A stretch of 64,000 nt of DNA. It comes from an uncultured Methanobrevibacter sp. GTDB lineage: Archaea > Methanobacteriota > Methanobacteria > Methanobacteriales > Methanobacteriaceae. The translations under genes and the position numbers were made by a program. Shown here one piece after another: positions 8,636 through 17,510 of this stretch (positions within the stretch are counted from its first letter, which is position 1; each line of letters starts with the position of its first letter). The notes beneath the pieces are model-generated. The model searched no databases. It was not told the origin of the DNA and saw nothing but the letters and a program-made list of their open reading frames with translations. Location: assembly GCF_902788255.1 (NCBI RefSeq), contig NZ_CADAJR010000004.1:1-64000 (forward strand). The letters run 5' to 3'.

Positions 8636-11242
8636 TTAAAAGTATTTTTTTAAGAGTTTTTTAGGGCTTAACCTATTTTCTTCACTATATTCATTAAAAC
8701 TAACATTAGCAATAATTTCAATAGTCATTCCTTCTAAGTCTTGAAGTTTTTCTTCAATTCCGTAACCATCATCTATAAGAGAAATTATTTCCTCTTTGTC
8801 CATTTCTATAAGTTCTTCTGCTAAATTACCAAAGAAAGTAACTGAAATATCTCCAGTGTCATCTTCAACTCTTGTTGGAATCATGAGAGTGTATTCAGGT
8901 TCATCGAATACATGACCACAATTATCACAAATGAACTCATCTTCAGACTCTTCAACATTTTCATGACAATTTGGACATTTTTTGAGTAAAAACCTATCAG
9001 TTGCAACTTCTTTAATTCTAGCAGTTATGTGAACATTAGTGTCATCTTCGAGTAAGGATTCAATAGTTTTTGGAGCAAATATTGATTCCATTAATTCATC
9101 TTGTGAAGGTAAATCTGCTAATTCTTTTTCATCAGGTTCCAATATTGTTGTACCACCAGATACGGTAGCTTGAAGGCGATTGTCCATATCCAATGTTAAA
9201 CGAGGATTTTGCAATTTGACTGCTTGACCGATTTCAAATTCTCTTTCGGTATCTTTATCCCATAATGCAACCCTAATAGAGCCGGTATCATCGGCGATTT
9301 CTATATTTCTAACAGATCCGGTATCTCCATTGTCTCTGTCGAAATGGCGGGTTTCACTTATTTCAAAGATTCTACCGACAATGATTGTATCTTGCTCGTC
9401 TTCGTCAAGGTCTTCGATTTTTTTGAATTCGTAAATCGCTTTTTCAAGTGTAGCTAATTGAGGTATAAACAATGCAGATGCTTGTTCTTCAGATAATCTG
9501 ATGATTCTAGAACCGCCTCCTATGTTTAAGTCAACACTATACATTCCAAGTCTGGTTCTAGCGTTTTCAATCCTGTATGCTTCACCTACTTCATAGTCCC
9601 CTTCAGCCTTTTCATTCCAGAAGGATAATCTGACTTTTCCGGATTCATCAGCAAAGAGTGCTGAACGTACAACTCCTGCAGTACCGTCATCTCTTTGGAA
9701 TTCCCTTTTATCTTCGAGAGAGAGAATTCTTCCTTGAATATCGATTTCAACTCCATCCTCATCAAAGTCAAATTGGATCTGTCCAACAGGAACAGGATGC
9801 AACTCATTTCTGATTGCTTCCAATTCATCAATTTGTTCAAGTGATAAGTTTTCAGGATTAAGGGTAATCTGAGTATTGAAGTTGGTATTCATTGAGTATT
9901 GGCTTTGAGTGTATTCGTCAAAGCGTACATCTCCACCAATGACTTTAATGAAATCACCTTTGTTGATTGGAATGCTGGTGTCATCTCCCCAAACTGTAAC
10001 TCTTATTTCACCGGTTTGGTCTCTGACATCAAAGTTTCTTAATTTTCCTTCAGTATTATCGGTTTTTCTTGTGAACACTTTAATATCCTGGAGTCTTGAA
10101 ACTACCCCTATGATTGAAACATCTCTCTGTTCACTTAAATCTGCAATAGGAGTGAATTCTTGCTCAATTTCAGGAACATCAAAGTCGCCTTTAATAATTC
10201 TTCCATCCCAATGGGTAAGTGAGATTTCGTTTTCACCGTCCCTGTTTGGTCTTTGGCGTGCTTGAGCTTGAAGAATTTTAACTGTGTCTCCATCCTCTAA
10301 TTTTAAATCTTCAATTAATTCCACATTTTTGTTCCATAAAGTGTATGAAATGTGTCCTGATTCATCCTGCAATTCCAATGATGCAACTTTTCCTTCTTTT
10401 CCATTTTTTTCATAACTTCTGATGGTTGGAATTCTAAGGATTCTTGCAATAATATTGACTTTAGTTTCCGGTTCGATATCGGCGATTTTGGTAATCTCTT
10501 CTTCATATGAAGGATATTTAGTTGAATCTTCTTCCAAATGAACAAGAGTTGACCTTGGTCTTAGATTAGCTTCAAGGCCGGTGTATCCTTCCTTGATATC
10601 AACATTCTTAATTTGAATGATATCTCCTTCATTGACTTTCATATTTTTTAGCAGTTTGATGTTCTGTGTCCAAAATACTGCCCTTATAGTACCGGTGTTA
10701 TCTTTAAGTTCTACATTACAGACTTCCCCATCTTGACCTTTGCGTGTTTTAAATGATCTTGGATTGGAAATTGATGTTACCCTTCCTGCAATTGTGACAT
10801 CCTTACTGCCTGCTTCGAGTTTATCAATGGTATCTACAGCAAATTCAGGTTTTTCGGATAGAACTTCAGGTTCTTCTGTAACCAGTTCACCAACTACCAT
10901 ATCCGCCAGACTCACATCGGTCATAAATGGATTGTGTTCTTCTTGTTGTCTAAATTTCTCCATTCTTGAAAAGAATTCTTCTTCGGAAATTTGATCTTTA
11001 ACTTTATCGTATCTTTCTTTTAAATCTTCAGTCATCATGGTTGAGGATTCCTTTTCTTTTGTATCAAGTATAGATGTGTCAACACCATTATGATTTTGCA
11101 CTACCATTTGAGCAGCGCCGTAATCATCAATGAAATCGATTCCATCATTATCAGCTTTGATTCGTTCGATTTCTTCTAAGAACTCTTCTTCAGAAAGTTT
11201 ATCTTTTACTTTTTCATATTCTTGTAAAATAATTTCTTGCAT
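8636..11242 (-). CDS. rpa: Replication factor A, multi-OB single-stranded DNA-binding protein
   Basis: Binds and protects single-stranded DNA in replication, repair and recombination. The 868 residues contain an N-terminal duplicated helical segment (about 9-48 and 78-116, both with K-x-S-EEEF), then about six OB folds, each opening with a V/I-x-GR-type strand and containing a D-x-TG-x-I-R-hydrophobic-W core (starting near 148, 261, 375, 495, 620 and 745). The last fold includes a CPNC...CDNC zinc finger. Methanothermobacter RPA is also a single long multi-OB polypeptide. GAGGGG sets the start. radA follows on the same strand. Counting of folds is by eye. Confidence 0.92.
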   Translation of the reverse strand: MQEIILQEYEKVKDKLSEEEFLEEIERIKADNDGIDFIDDYGAAQMVVQNHNGVDTSILDTKEKESSTMMTEDLKERYDKVKDQISEEEFFSRMEKFRQQEEHNPFMTDVSLADMVVGELVTEEPEVLSEKPEFAVDTIDKLEAGSKDVTIAGRVTSISNPRSFKTRKGQDGEVCNVELKDNTGTIRAVFWTQNIKLLKNMKVNEGDIIQIKNVDIKEGYTGLEANLRPRSTLVHLEEDSTKYPSYEEEITKIADIEPETKVNIIARILRIPTIRSYEKNGKEGKVASLELQDESGHISYTLWNKNVELIEDLKLEDGDTVKILQAQARQRPNRDGENEISLTHWDGRIIKGDFDVPEIEQEFTPIADLSEQRDVSIIGVVSRLQDIKVFTRKTDNTEGKLRNFDVRDQTGEIRVTVWGDDTSIPINKGDFIKVIGGDVRFDEYTQSQYSMNTNFNTQITLNPENLSLEQIDELEAIRNELHPVPVGQIQFDFDEDGVEIDIQGRILSLEDKREFQRDDGTAGVVRSALFADESGKVRLSFWNEKAEGDYEVGEAYRIENARTRLGMYSVDLNIGGGSRIIRLSEEQASALFIPQLATLEKAIYEFKKIEDLDEDEQDTIIVGRIFEISETRHFDRDNGDTGSVRNIEIADDTGSIRVALWDKDTEREFEIGQAVKLQNPRLTLDMDNRLQATVSGGTTILEPDEKELADLPSQDELMESIFAPKTIESLLEDDTNVHITARIKEVATDRFLLKKCPNCHENVEESEDEFICDNCGHVFDEPEYTLMIPTRVEDDTGDISVTFFGNLAEELIEMDKEEIISLIDDGYGIEEKLQDLEGMTIEIIANVSFNEYSEENRLSPKKLLKKYF

Positions 11243-11288
11243 ACCAAACCCCTCATAGAAAAGTTAATTATAATTTTATATTCACTGT

Positions 11289-11320
11289 GTATATAAAGTT
11301 AGAGAGAGAGCATTTGAAAA
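11289..11320 (-). promoter_or_regulatory. rpa promoter with 17-bp shared upstream element
   Basis: On the minus strand a TATA-like box (TTTATATAC, 11289-11297) lies about 50 bases before the rpa ATG. Directly upstream of it is the 17-mer TTTCAAATGCTCTCTCT (11303-11319), which recurs exactly at 63011-63027 in front of the recombinase remnant. The position just above TATA suggests an operator or activator site. Confidence 0.5.
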
Positions 11321-11396
11321 CTACTCAATACTTTATTATAAAAAAATTTAATATAAAAATTACCAAAGTGCACAGGTGTGATTTTGCACAAAAGTG

Positions 11397-12800
11397 CTAA
11401 TATGCATTAGGATTTTTCTTCAATGTGGTTTTAATCATTATACCCAAGTCCAAACCCATGTGCCAGTTTTCTACGTATTCAATATCATATTCTATACGTT
11501 TCTTGATTGAAGTGTCACCACGGCAACCATGGATTTGAGCCCAACCGGTCAAGCCCGGCCTGACCTGATGCTTTACCATATATTTTGGAATTGTCTCTTT
11601 GAACTGGTCAACAAAGTAAGGCCTTTCCGGTCTAGGACCGACAACACTCATGTCTCCTTTCAATACATTGAAAAACTGTGGCAATTCATCAATACTAGTT
11701 TTTCTTATAATCTCACCGACCTTTGTTTTTCTTGGATCATCCTTTGTAGTCCATTCGGACTTCTCTTCGTTTGGATCCTGGACTTTCATACTACGGAACT
11801 TATACATCTCAAAGATTTCACCGTTGTGCCCCATTCTTTCCTGCTTAAATATAATTGGGCCGGGAGATGTTAGCTTAATAGCAATGGCTGTAATAATCAT
11901 AATTGGTGATGTTATAATAATTGCTATTATTGATATTATATAATCTGAAGTATATTTCAAGAATTTATTGAAGTCATCATCAAGCGGAACATACCTGATA
12001 TTGATTATCGGAATGTCTTCAATCATGTCTACAGACGGTTGAGCCGGGAAATATCTGATGTAGTCGGGAATGATTTCCGCCTTGATTCCCACCTTTTCAC
12101 AGCTCTCCACAAGTTCATTAATCTTATAATAATATTTTAATGGAATAGCCAAAACTACTCTGTCGAAATTATTATTTTCAAGGACATGGTCGAAATCATT
12201 AAATGCACCGATTACTTTGCATCCTTCAATTTCACTACCGACATGCTCTGACCTTCCCAAAAATCCGCTGACTACAAATCCGAGATATGGATTTTCATGA
12301 ATCTTGCGTGCAAATGAGAACGCCAACTCATTGTCCCCAACTATAAGAATATGCTTTAGATTCTTATTGTTTACTCTTAAATTCCTTAAAAAGCTTCTTA
12401 TAATAAATCTTTCAATAATTCCAAAGAATGCACCTATTATTCCCAGTAAAAATAGCATAATCCTTGAAAAGTTAGGCTGATTTATGATAAATAAAATTGA
12501 AACCAGAATAAAGAATGCAAGGATATTCACTTTTATAATCTGAGTGGCTTCCGAAAATATATTCTTATATGTCCTGCGAGGCTTATACAAACCAAATGCA
12601 AAATATAAAATCAGATAAACAGGAATAACAGCCAGCACTAAAAACAGTAAATAGCTTGATAAGCCTAAATGCCCTCCAATTGGACCGAACAATGTGGTTT
12701 TAAACCTTAACAAGAATGAACATACCAGTGATAAGATTATCACCAATACATCAATTAAAACCAACATTATGTTTAGTGCCTTTTGATTTTCCTTTATCAT
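11397..12800 (-). CDS. Polyprenyl-phosphate sugar-1-phosphate transferase (exopolysaccharide initiation)
   Basis: Transfers a sugar-1-phosphate from a nucleotide sugar to a polyprenyl phosphate carrier, the first step in building a surface polysaccharide. The 467 residues have four or five N-terminal membrane helices (about 10-130), a CoA-binding-like nucleotide domain (HILIVGDNELA, about 155-165), a membrane re-entrant helix (about 285-310), and the C-terminal bacterial sugar transferase domain with [38 protein letters not shown] and VGPRPERP motifs. The ATG at 12800 is chosen over an upstream TTG because GGTAGTT precedes it. It is the last gene of the surface glycan operon. Confidence 0.92.
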   Translation of the reverse strand: MIKENQKALNIMLVLIDVLVIILSLVCSFLLRFKTTLFGPIGGHLGLSSYLLFLVLAVIPVYLILYFAFGLYKPRRTYKNIFSEATQIIKVNILAFFILVSILFIINQPNFSRIMLFLLGIIGAFFGIIERFIIRSFLRNLRVNNKNLKHILIVGDNELAFSFARKIHENPYLGFVVSGFLGRSEHVGSEIEGCKVIGAFNDFDHVLENNNFDRVVLAIPLKYYYKINELVESCEKVGIKAEIIPDYIRYFPAQPSVDMIEDIPIINIRYVPLDDDFNKFLKYTSDYIISIIAIIITSPIMIITAIAIKLTSPGPIIFKQERMGHNGEIFEMYKFRSMKVQDPNEEKSEWTTKDDPRKTKVGEIIRKTSIDELPQFFNVLKGDMSVVGPRPERPYFVDQFKETIPKYMVKHQVRPGLTGWAQIHGCRGDTSIKKRIEYDIEYVENWHMGLDLGIMIKTTLKKNPNAY

Positions 12801-12854
12801 AATAACTACCAAAAAAATCTAGTATTGTTATATATATTATAGTTATTACATTAA

Positions 12855-13712
12855 TTAACTTTTCTTTTTGAAGATATTCAAAAATAGTTTTAAGCAACAC
12901 AAAAGGGCAATGCCCAAATAGACAACCCAGTTTACGATAAAAAGTGACTCTGATGCATGGTGCTTTTTATAGTAGATATACATTGCACGGTAAAACTCAT
13001 ATATTAGCTTGGACTTTTGTTTTTTGCTGCTGGCACCCTTGAGGTGAGTGATTTTGGACTCCCCATAATAAACTATCTTCCAGCCTCCCCTCTTTATGCG
13101 GTAGCAAAGGTCAATGTCCTCGCCATACATGAAAAAAGTCTCGTCAAGAAAACCCACCTGGTCCAGGGCTTCCTTTCTCATGAACATGAACGCACCGGTA
13201 AGACAGTCAATTTCATAAACTCCATCATCCGGAAGGTCTGTCAGGTTATAGTTATCGTCCTTGCTTTTGGTCGGAATATGAAACAGTCTGAAAAATGAGT
13301 TTTTAACATTTGGAAAAGACCTTTTGCATGCCTTGTCAAGATCACCATCCTCCAAAAGGACCCGGCAACCGCATGCACCGACATCGGGATTTTTTTGCAT
13401 GTAATCATAAATGTTTTCCAATGTGTGCTGCCAAACGATAGTATCTGAGTTTAAAAGAAGCTGATATCTGCCGGTAGCCTCTCTTAAGGCCTGATTGTTT
13501 CCTGCTGCAAAACCGTTATTTTCCTTTGAAGCGATGAACCTTACCTTATCGCCAAAATAGTCCTGCAACCTTTTCAAACTATCATCGCCGGATGCGTTGT
13601 CCACAACAAATATCTCATATGAAAATGGATAATCATATTCCAAAATTGAGTCAATAGTATTTTTTGTTAACTCAAAAGTCTGATAGTTTACAATAACAAC
13701 TGAAAGGTCCAT
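12855..13712 (-). CDS. Glycosyltransferase family 2 (rhamnosyltransferase-like)
   Basis: A GT-A fold transferase of 285 residues. VVIVNYQT opens the nucleotide-binding domain, with VDNASGDDS and the metal-binding region LLNSDT. The acceptor-side motif FFMYGEDIDLCYRIKRGGW is typical of RfbF/WbbL-like rhamnosyltransferases. A C-terminal hydrophobic stretch (about 258-278) may attach it to the membrane. The start is taken at the inner ATG rather than at GTG three codons upstream. It sits in an operon with two more family-2 transferases, so it probably adds one sugar of the repeat unit, possibly rhamnose from the nearby dTDP-rhamnose genes (inference). Confidence 0.88.
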   Translation of the reverse strand: MDLSVVIVNYQTFELTKNTIDSILEYDYPFSYEIFVVDNASGDDSLKRLQDYFGDKVRFIASKENNGFAAGNNQALREATGRYQLLLNSDTIVWQHTLENIYDYMQKNPDVGACGCRVLLEDGDLDKACKRSFPNVKNSFFRLFHIPTKSKDDNYNLTDLPDDGVYEIDCLTGAFMFMRKEALDQVGFLDETFFMYGEDIDLCYRIKRGGWKIVYYGESKITHLKGASSKKQKSKLIYEFYRAMYIYYKKHHASESLFIVNWVVYLGIALLCCLKLFLNIFKKKS

Positions 13713-13724
13713 AAAACTCACTGA

Positions 13725-14684
13725 TTATTTTTTCAAAAATTTTAATGTGTTAATTATTAATCTGTATTCGATTTTAAAATAGTTTTTTGTATTGCCTGCC
13801 CGGAACTTGACCTTGTCTATTTTGTTTCTTGTGGACAGCCCTTCCCTTAAACCGGACAGATATGTTGAACCGAATCCCTTTTTGACAAAAAATACATATT
13901 TGATTAAAAATCCTAAAAATAGGAATATGAAGTTGACAATCTTCATTGGTATTGGCAGGTTCTTGTAAATCGTCCATACATTGTTTCTTGCAGCAAGGCG
14001 AACCTTGAAATCATTGTGCCTGCTTCCGGATGTTGCAGAACCTATATGATAAACAACAGCATCAGGACAGAGAAGATTCTTATATCCATAGATTCTGGAA
14101 CGAATAGCTAGGTCCACATCCTCCATATAGGCGAAATAATTGGCATCGAACATTCCAATTTCTGTCAATAGTGATTTCTTATACATTGCAGCACCGGCAC
14201 ATGAGGAAAATATTTCCCTTACCTGGGTAAATTCATTGGAATTGTGATTTTCCCCCGTCTTTTTGGTCCAGGCAAGAATATTGTACTCATCACCTACATC
14301 ATCCACCAGTTCCTTGTTGTTATACTGCAGCATTTTGGCCTGAACGGAAAATATTTCATCATCAGATGATATCAAATCAACCAATGCCCTGATTGAACCC
14401 TTTTTAATTTCAGTATCATTATTCAAACTAAAGATATATTCGTTGCGGGCTTCTAGAATTCCCTGATTAACCGCAGGAGCAAAGCCCAGATTTTTGGAAT
14501 TTTCAATTATTTTAACTGAAAAATTAAAGGAATTTGTCCTGATGTAGTCTTTACTTCCGTCATCTGATCCATTATCTACTATTATAACCTCATCAATCAA
14601 TTCTGAATCATTGTTGAGGGATTCAAAAAATGCCTTCAGGAACCTTTCCCCATTATAGTTTGGTGTAACAACAGAAACCTTCAT
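13725..14684 (-). CDS. Glycosyltransferase family 2
   Basis: A 319-residue GT-A transferase. VSVVTPNYNGERFLKAF begins the domain, VDNGSDDGS follows, the metal motif is LNNDTE, and YFAYMEDVDLAIRSRIYGY is the rhamnosyltransferase-like acceptor motif. A hydrophobic segment (about 245-265) near the C-terminus suggests membrane association. The start ATG lies one base after the TAA of the upstream transferase gene, so translation is probably coupled. Donor and acceptor are unknown; proximity to rfb genes makes dTDP-rhamnose a reasonable guess. Confidence 0.87.
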   Translation of the reverse strand: MKVSVVTPNYNGERFLKAFFESLNNDSELIDEVIIVDNGSDDGSKDYIRTNSFNFSVKIIENSKNLGFAPAVNQGILEARNEYIFSLNNDTEIKKGSIRALVDLISSDDEIFSVQAKMLQYNNKELVDDVGDEYNILAWTKKTGENHNSNEFTQVREIFSSCAGAAMYKKSLLTEIGMFDANYFAYMEDVDLAIRSRIYGYKNLLCPDAVVYHIGSATSGSRHNDFKVRLAARNNVWTIYKNLPIPMKIVNFIFLFLGFLIKYVFFVKKGFGSTYLSGLREGLSTRNKIDKVKFRAGNTKNYFKIEYRLIINTLKFLKK

Positions 14685-14685
14685 C

Positions 14686-15645
14686 TTAATCAATCGAATT
14701 TTTTAGTTTTTTCCATGTTTTATAATATATTTTTGGACTTAATAAGAATAATCTTATTTTTGATTTGAATTTGCTGTCACCCTCATATCTTGAAAGTTTT
14801 GTAAGCAAATCCAATTCCTTCATCTTATTCAATACCCTGTCAAAATCATAGCCGTTATAGAAGAAGTAGTTCATGTTTCCAAATATTGCCTTTGGAATCC
14901 TTGAGGTAATGACCAGATTTGCCAAATCATCCCTTCCTTTACTTTTATAAAAATCAGCAATTCCTTCAAAAATCTCGATTACCTCAAAACGTCTGAATTC
15001 TGAAGTGTTAATGGCTGATTGCGGATGTTGAAGGTAATAATAGGTTGCCTCATTGCTGATTGTCACCTCATCACCGTATATCAGAGCCCGGAGTGCAAAA
15101 TCTATGTCCTCACCATATACCAAATCAGGATTGAATTTAATGCCATTGTCCTTAATTATGCTGGTTTTATACATCAATTGACAGAAAGTGAATGGCATTT
15201 CCATGTTCAATTCCTTTTTTATGAAATCCTCACATGACATGAATTCTCTTGAGAAATGATATGGAGTGGACAATCTGTCACCATCCTTTTTGATGAACTG
15301 CACCAGACTGAAATCGCTTTTCCCGTTATACAGTTCAGACAAGTGGTTGCCCGTTACATAATCGTCACCATCAATGAAAACGAGATATTTTCCAGTTGCC
15401 TTTGAAATTCCGGCATTTCTGGCACTGCTTACTCCTGAGTTTTCCTGATGTATTATCTGATGGGAAATCAATGACTTTGACAACTTCTCATTTATGATTT
15501 CCAGACTCCTGTCAGTTGAGCCGTCATCTATTACAATGACTTCAAAATTCTTAAAATCCTGATTAATTATAGAATCTAATGTGGTACCTATATACTCTTC
15601 ACAATTATATACCGGAACAATAACACTAACATCAAAATTATCCAT
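14686..15645 (-). CDS. Glycosyltransferase family 2
   Basis: A 319-residue GT-A transferase with VSVIVPVYNCEEYIG, the DDGSTDRSLEI motif and the metal-binding FIDGDDYV. This DGDD pattern is closer to the EpsJ/CpsJ group than to its two neighbours. GGATGAT before the ATG at 15645 resembles the local ribosome-binding pattern, so I prefer this start to the ATG four codons upstream, which would overlap the preceding gene. It probably works on the same surface glycan. The C-terminal third has no recognised motif. Confidence 0.85.
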   Translation of the reverse strand: MDNFDVSVIVPVYNCEEYIGTTLDSIINQDFKNFEVIVIDDGSTDRSLEIINEKLSKSLISHQIIHQENSGVSSARNAGISKATGKYLVFIDGDDYVTGNHLSELYNGKSDFSLVQFIKKDGDRLSTPYHFSREFMSCEDFIKKELNMEMPFTFCQLMYKTSIIKDNGIKFNPDLVYGEDIDFALRALIYGDEVTISNEATYYYLQHPQSAINTSEFRRFEVIEIFEGIADFYKSKGRDDLANLVITSRIPKAIFGNMNYFFYNGYDFDRVLNKMKELDLLTKLSRYEGDSKFKSKIRLFLLSPKIYYKTWKKLKNSID

Positions 15646-15649
15646 AATA

Positions 15650-16735
15650 TCATCCATTATTTAATAGATAATCGACAATCCTTTGAGATGAACGACCGTC
15701 AATTTCATCAAATTGTGTCTTTACAAACTCTGATATTTTGCTTTTATCGAAGCTTCCATTTTTGATTACATCAATCAACTCATCTGATGTAAAAACTATA
15801 GGTCCTGGAACGGTTGTCTTAAAATCATAGTAGAATCCACGTTCATTAGCCAAATAATCCTCCAAATCATAGGTGAAAAATACTGTAGGCTTGTTTAAAG
15901 CGGAATATTCAATCATGATTGAGGAGTAATCAGTGATTAAAACGTCACTTATCATCATCAGCTCCTGTTCGGATTCAAAATCACTTACATCGACATATTT
16001 ACCCTTTGAGGAAATGTCATCCTTATAGAAATTTTTAATCTTAGGATGCAGCCTCAATGCCAGGACATATTCGCTTGACAGTTCCCGATTAAATTTATCC
16101 AAATCCAAATAATCAAAGACGTTATTGTATTTTTCCTCATCCCTGAAGGTTGGAGCGTAAAGAATGATTTTCTTGTCTTGGGAAATGTTGTGTTTTCTGC
16201 AGAAATCTTCCTTCAATTTATTTAAATCATGATTTTCAAAATAATAATCCATTCTGGGAAGGCCCAATGGCTTGATTTTGGATTTTTCAATTTGGAAAGC
16301 TTCACTATAATAATCTACAATCTTTTTTGAAGTGACAATCAAATAATCAGTCTTATCGGAGATTTTTCCTAAAATTTCCCTACTTTCAATATCGACTGAT
16401 CCTCCAAATTTCTTTGAAGCTCCCGGAGCGTGCCATAATTGGACTATTGTATTTTCACTCTTAAATTTCATGAACGCCAACGGAAAGAAGTTATCATTTA
16501 AAAATATGAACTTGGAGCCGGATAACTTTTTGAAACTGTCAATTGATAACTTATCCTTATAAAAAAAGTGAAATTCAAAGTCTCCTCTTTTTTCAAATTC
16601 CTTTTTAATGTAGTCCAGGTTTCCTTTAAATGATTGTCCGGAATCGATTATAAAAGAAATCCTATTGTCCTTTACGTCAGACTTTCCGAACAGTTTAAAA
16701 ATTAAACCGTAGAGCTTATGTTTAAAATATGACAT
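15650..16735 (-). CDS. CDP-glycerol glycerophosphotransferase family protein
   Basis: Member of the TagB/TagF family, which in Gram-positive bacteria transfers glycerol phosphate from CDP-glycerol to a lipid-linked teichoic acid chain. The 361 residues show the family hallmarks: QLWHAPGASKKFGG (about 99-112), the GLPRMDYYF region, ILYAPTFRDEE (about 191-201), ALRLHPK, and a late DVLITDYSSIMIEY motif (about 247-260). No membrane segment is evident. It lies between the glycosyltransferases and the two small membrane proteins. The archaeal substrate may be another CDP-polyol or ribitol; this is not visible in sequence. Confidence 0.88.
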   Translation of the reverse strand: MSYFKHKLYGLIFKLFGKSDVKDNRISFIIDSGQSFKGNLDYIKKEFEKRGDFEFHFFYKDKLSIDSFKKLSGSKFIFLNDNFFPLAFMKFKSENTIVQLWHAPGASKKFGGSVDIESREILGKISDKTDYLIVTSKKIVDYYSEAFQIEKSKIKPLGLPRMDYYFENHDLNKLKEDFCRKHNISQDKKIILYAPTFRDEEKYNNVFDYLDLDKFNRELSSEYVLALRLHPKIKNFYKDDISSKGKYVDVSDFESEQELMMISDVLITDYSSIMIEYSALNKPTVFFTYDLEDYLANERGFYYDFKTTVPGPIVFTSDELIDVIKNGSFDKSKISEFVKTQFDEIDGRSSQRIVDYLLNNG

Positions 16736-16741
16736 GACAAT

Positions 16742-17023
16742 CTAGTGGAAAAATGCAAGCATACCAGGAATTGCGCCTAAAATCGCCTGAATACCTAAAA
16801 TGAATATTGCTAAACCGCCGATGAAATTAATGTATCTGGCATACTTCAATGCAATTTTTGTTCCGAATGTTCCGATTAAAAACCATATGACAACAGCAAT
16901 TAAACTTAAAATAGATAATATTAACGGATCAACATGAGCACTGACACCCTGTGCGGCTAAAATTAAGTTTTCAATGTTACCGAAAATCAATAAAGGTAAA
17001 AAATGCATTAGTTCAACATCCAT
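16742..17023 (-). CDS. Small 3-TM membrane protein, first of two tandem paralogues
   Basis: A 93-residue membrane protein with three hydrophobic helices (about 6-22, 36-58, 66-90). Helix 1 contains a buried polar pair in LLIFGNIENLILAAQG. It is clearly related to the next upstream gene (shared FGNIENL, IGTFGT and GGLAI-LG-QA). The arrangement resembles one half of a LysE/MntP/CadD-superfamily metal transporter, but that link is my inference. GGGGTGA lies 7 bases before this ATG and only one base before the earlier ATG, so the inner start is preferred. It is 2 bases from its paralogue, so the two are probably made together. Confidence 0.7.
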   Translation of the reverse strand: MDVELMHFLPLLIFGNIENLILAAQGVSAHVDPLILSILSLIAVVIWFLIGTFGTKIALKYARYINFIGGLAIFILGIQAILGAIPGMLAFFH

Positions 17024-17025
17024 AA

Positions 17026-17292
17026 TCATTCACCCCTAATGGAAGTGTACATTGCCTGCGCACCTAAAATAAGGATGGCCAAACCACCTAAACATTCAAT
17101 AAAATCAACATATTGAATCAGCATTTGTGTTCCAAATGTTCCAATAATCAACCACATAGAAACGCATAAAATACTTGCAATTCCTAATTTGACAGGATTA
17201 ACTCCAGCTACAACACCTTGTGAAGATAAAACTAAGTTTTCAATATTACCAAAAATAATTAATGCCACAAAAGGTAAATATTGCTCCAACAT
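17026..17292 (-). CDS. Small 3-TM membrane protein, second of two tandem paralogues
   Basis: An 88-residue protein with three predicted membrane helices and the same signature as its downstream twin: IFGNIENLVLSSQG in helix 1, IGTFGT between helices 2 and 3, and CLGGLAILILGAQAM in helix 3. Asn and Glu buried in helix 1 may bind an ion. The start at 17292 follows GGTGATT, a strong local ribosome binding site. It is the first gene of the surface-glycan operon, behind a TATA box at 17348-17359. Two three-helix proteins could assemble as a six-helix heterodimer (inference). No characterised homologue is recognised with certainty. Confidence 0.7.
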   Translation of the reverse strand: MLEQYLPFVALIIFGNIENLVLSSQGVVAGVNPVKLGIASILCVSMWLIIGTFGTQMLIQYVDFIECLGGLAILILGAQAMYTSIRGE

Positions 17293-17345
17293 CCAAATCA
17301 CCATTTCCCAAAAATAAATTTATCTTTAATAATGATTATTAAAGG

Positions 17346-17360
17346 ATAATATATAAAAGT
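17346..17360 (-). promoter_or_regulatory. Promoter of the surface-glycan operon
   Basis: On the minus strand CTTTTATATATTATC forms a good archaeal TATA box, about 55-65 bases before the first gene of the operon (start 17292). No other gene intervenes, so the downstream genes to 11397 may share this promoter. Confidence 0.5.
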
Positions 17361-17486
17361 ATGCTTATTTTAACTAATAATTTTTTTCTTCAGAGTGAAA
17401 AATAATCAATATAACATTCATTATAAAGAAAAAATAATAAAAATAATTTAAAAAAATAGAAAAATAATGAATATTATGGTAATTTA

Positions 17487-17508
17487 AGAGGTATGTTTCA
17501 AGTGTAAA
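17487..17508 (-). repeat. ORB-like element distant from the origin
   Basis: The minus strand reads TTTACACTTGAAA (17496-17508), identical to the origin repeats at 50721 and 50879, and continues into a CCTCT flank as the origin copies do. It lies just 3' of rfbB in a 206-base gap. Confidence 0.55.
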
Positions 17509-17510
17509 TT

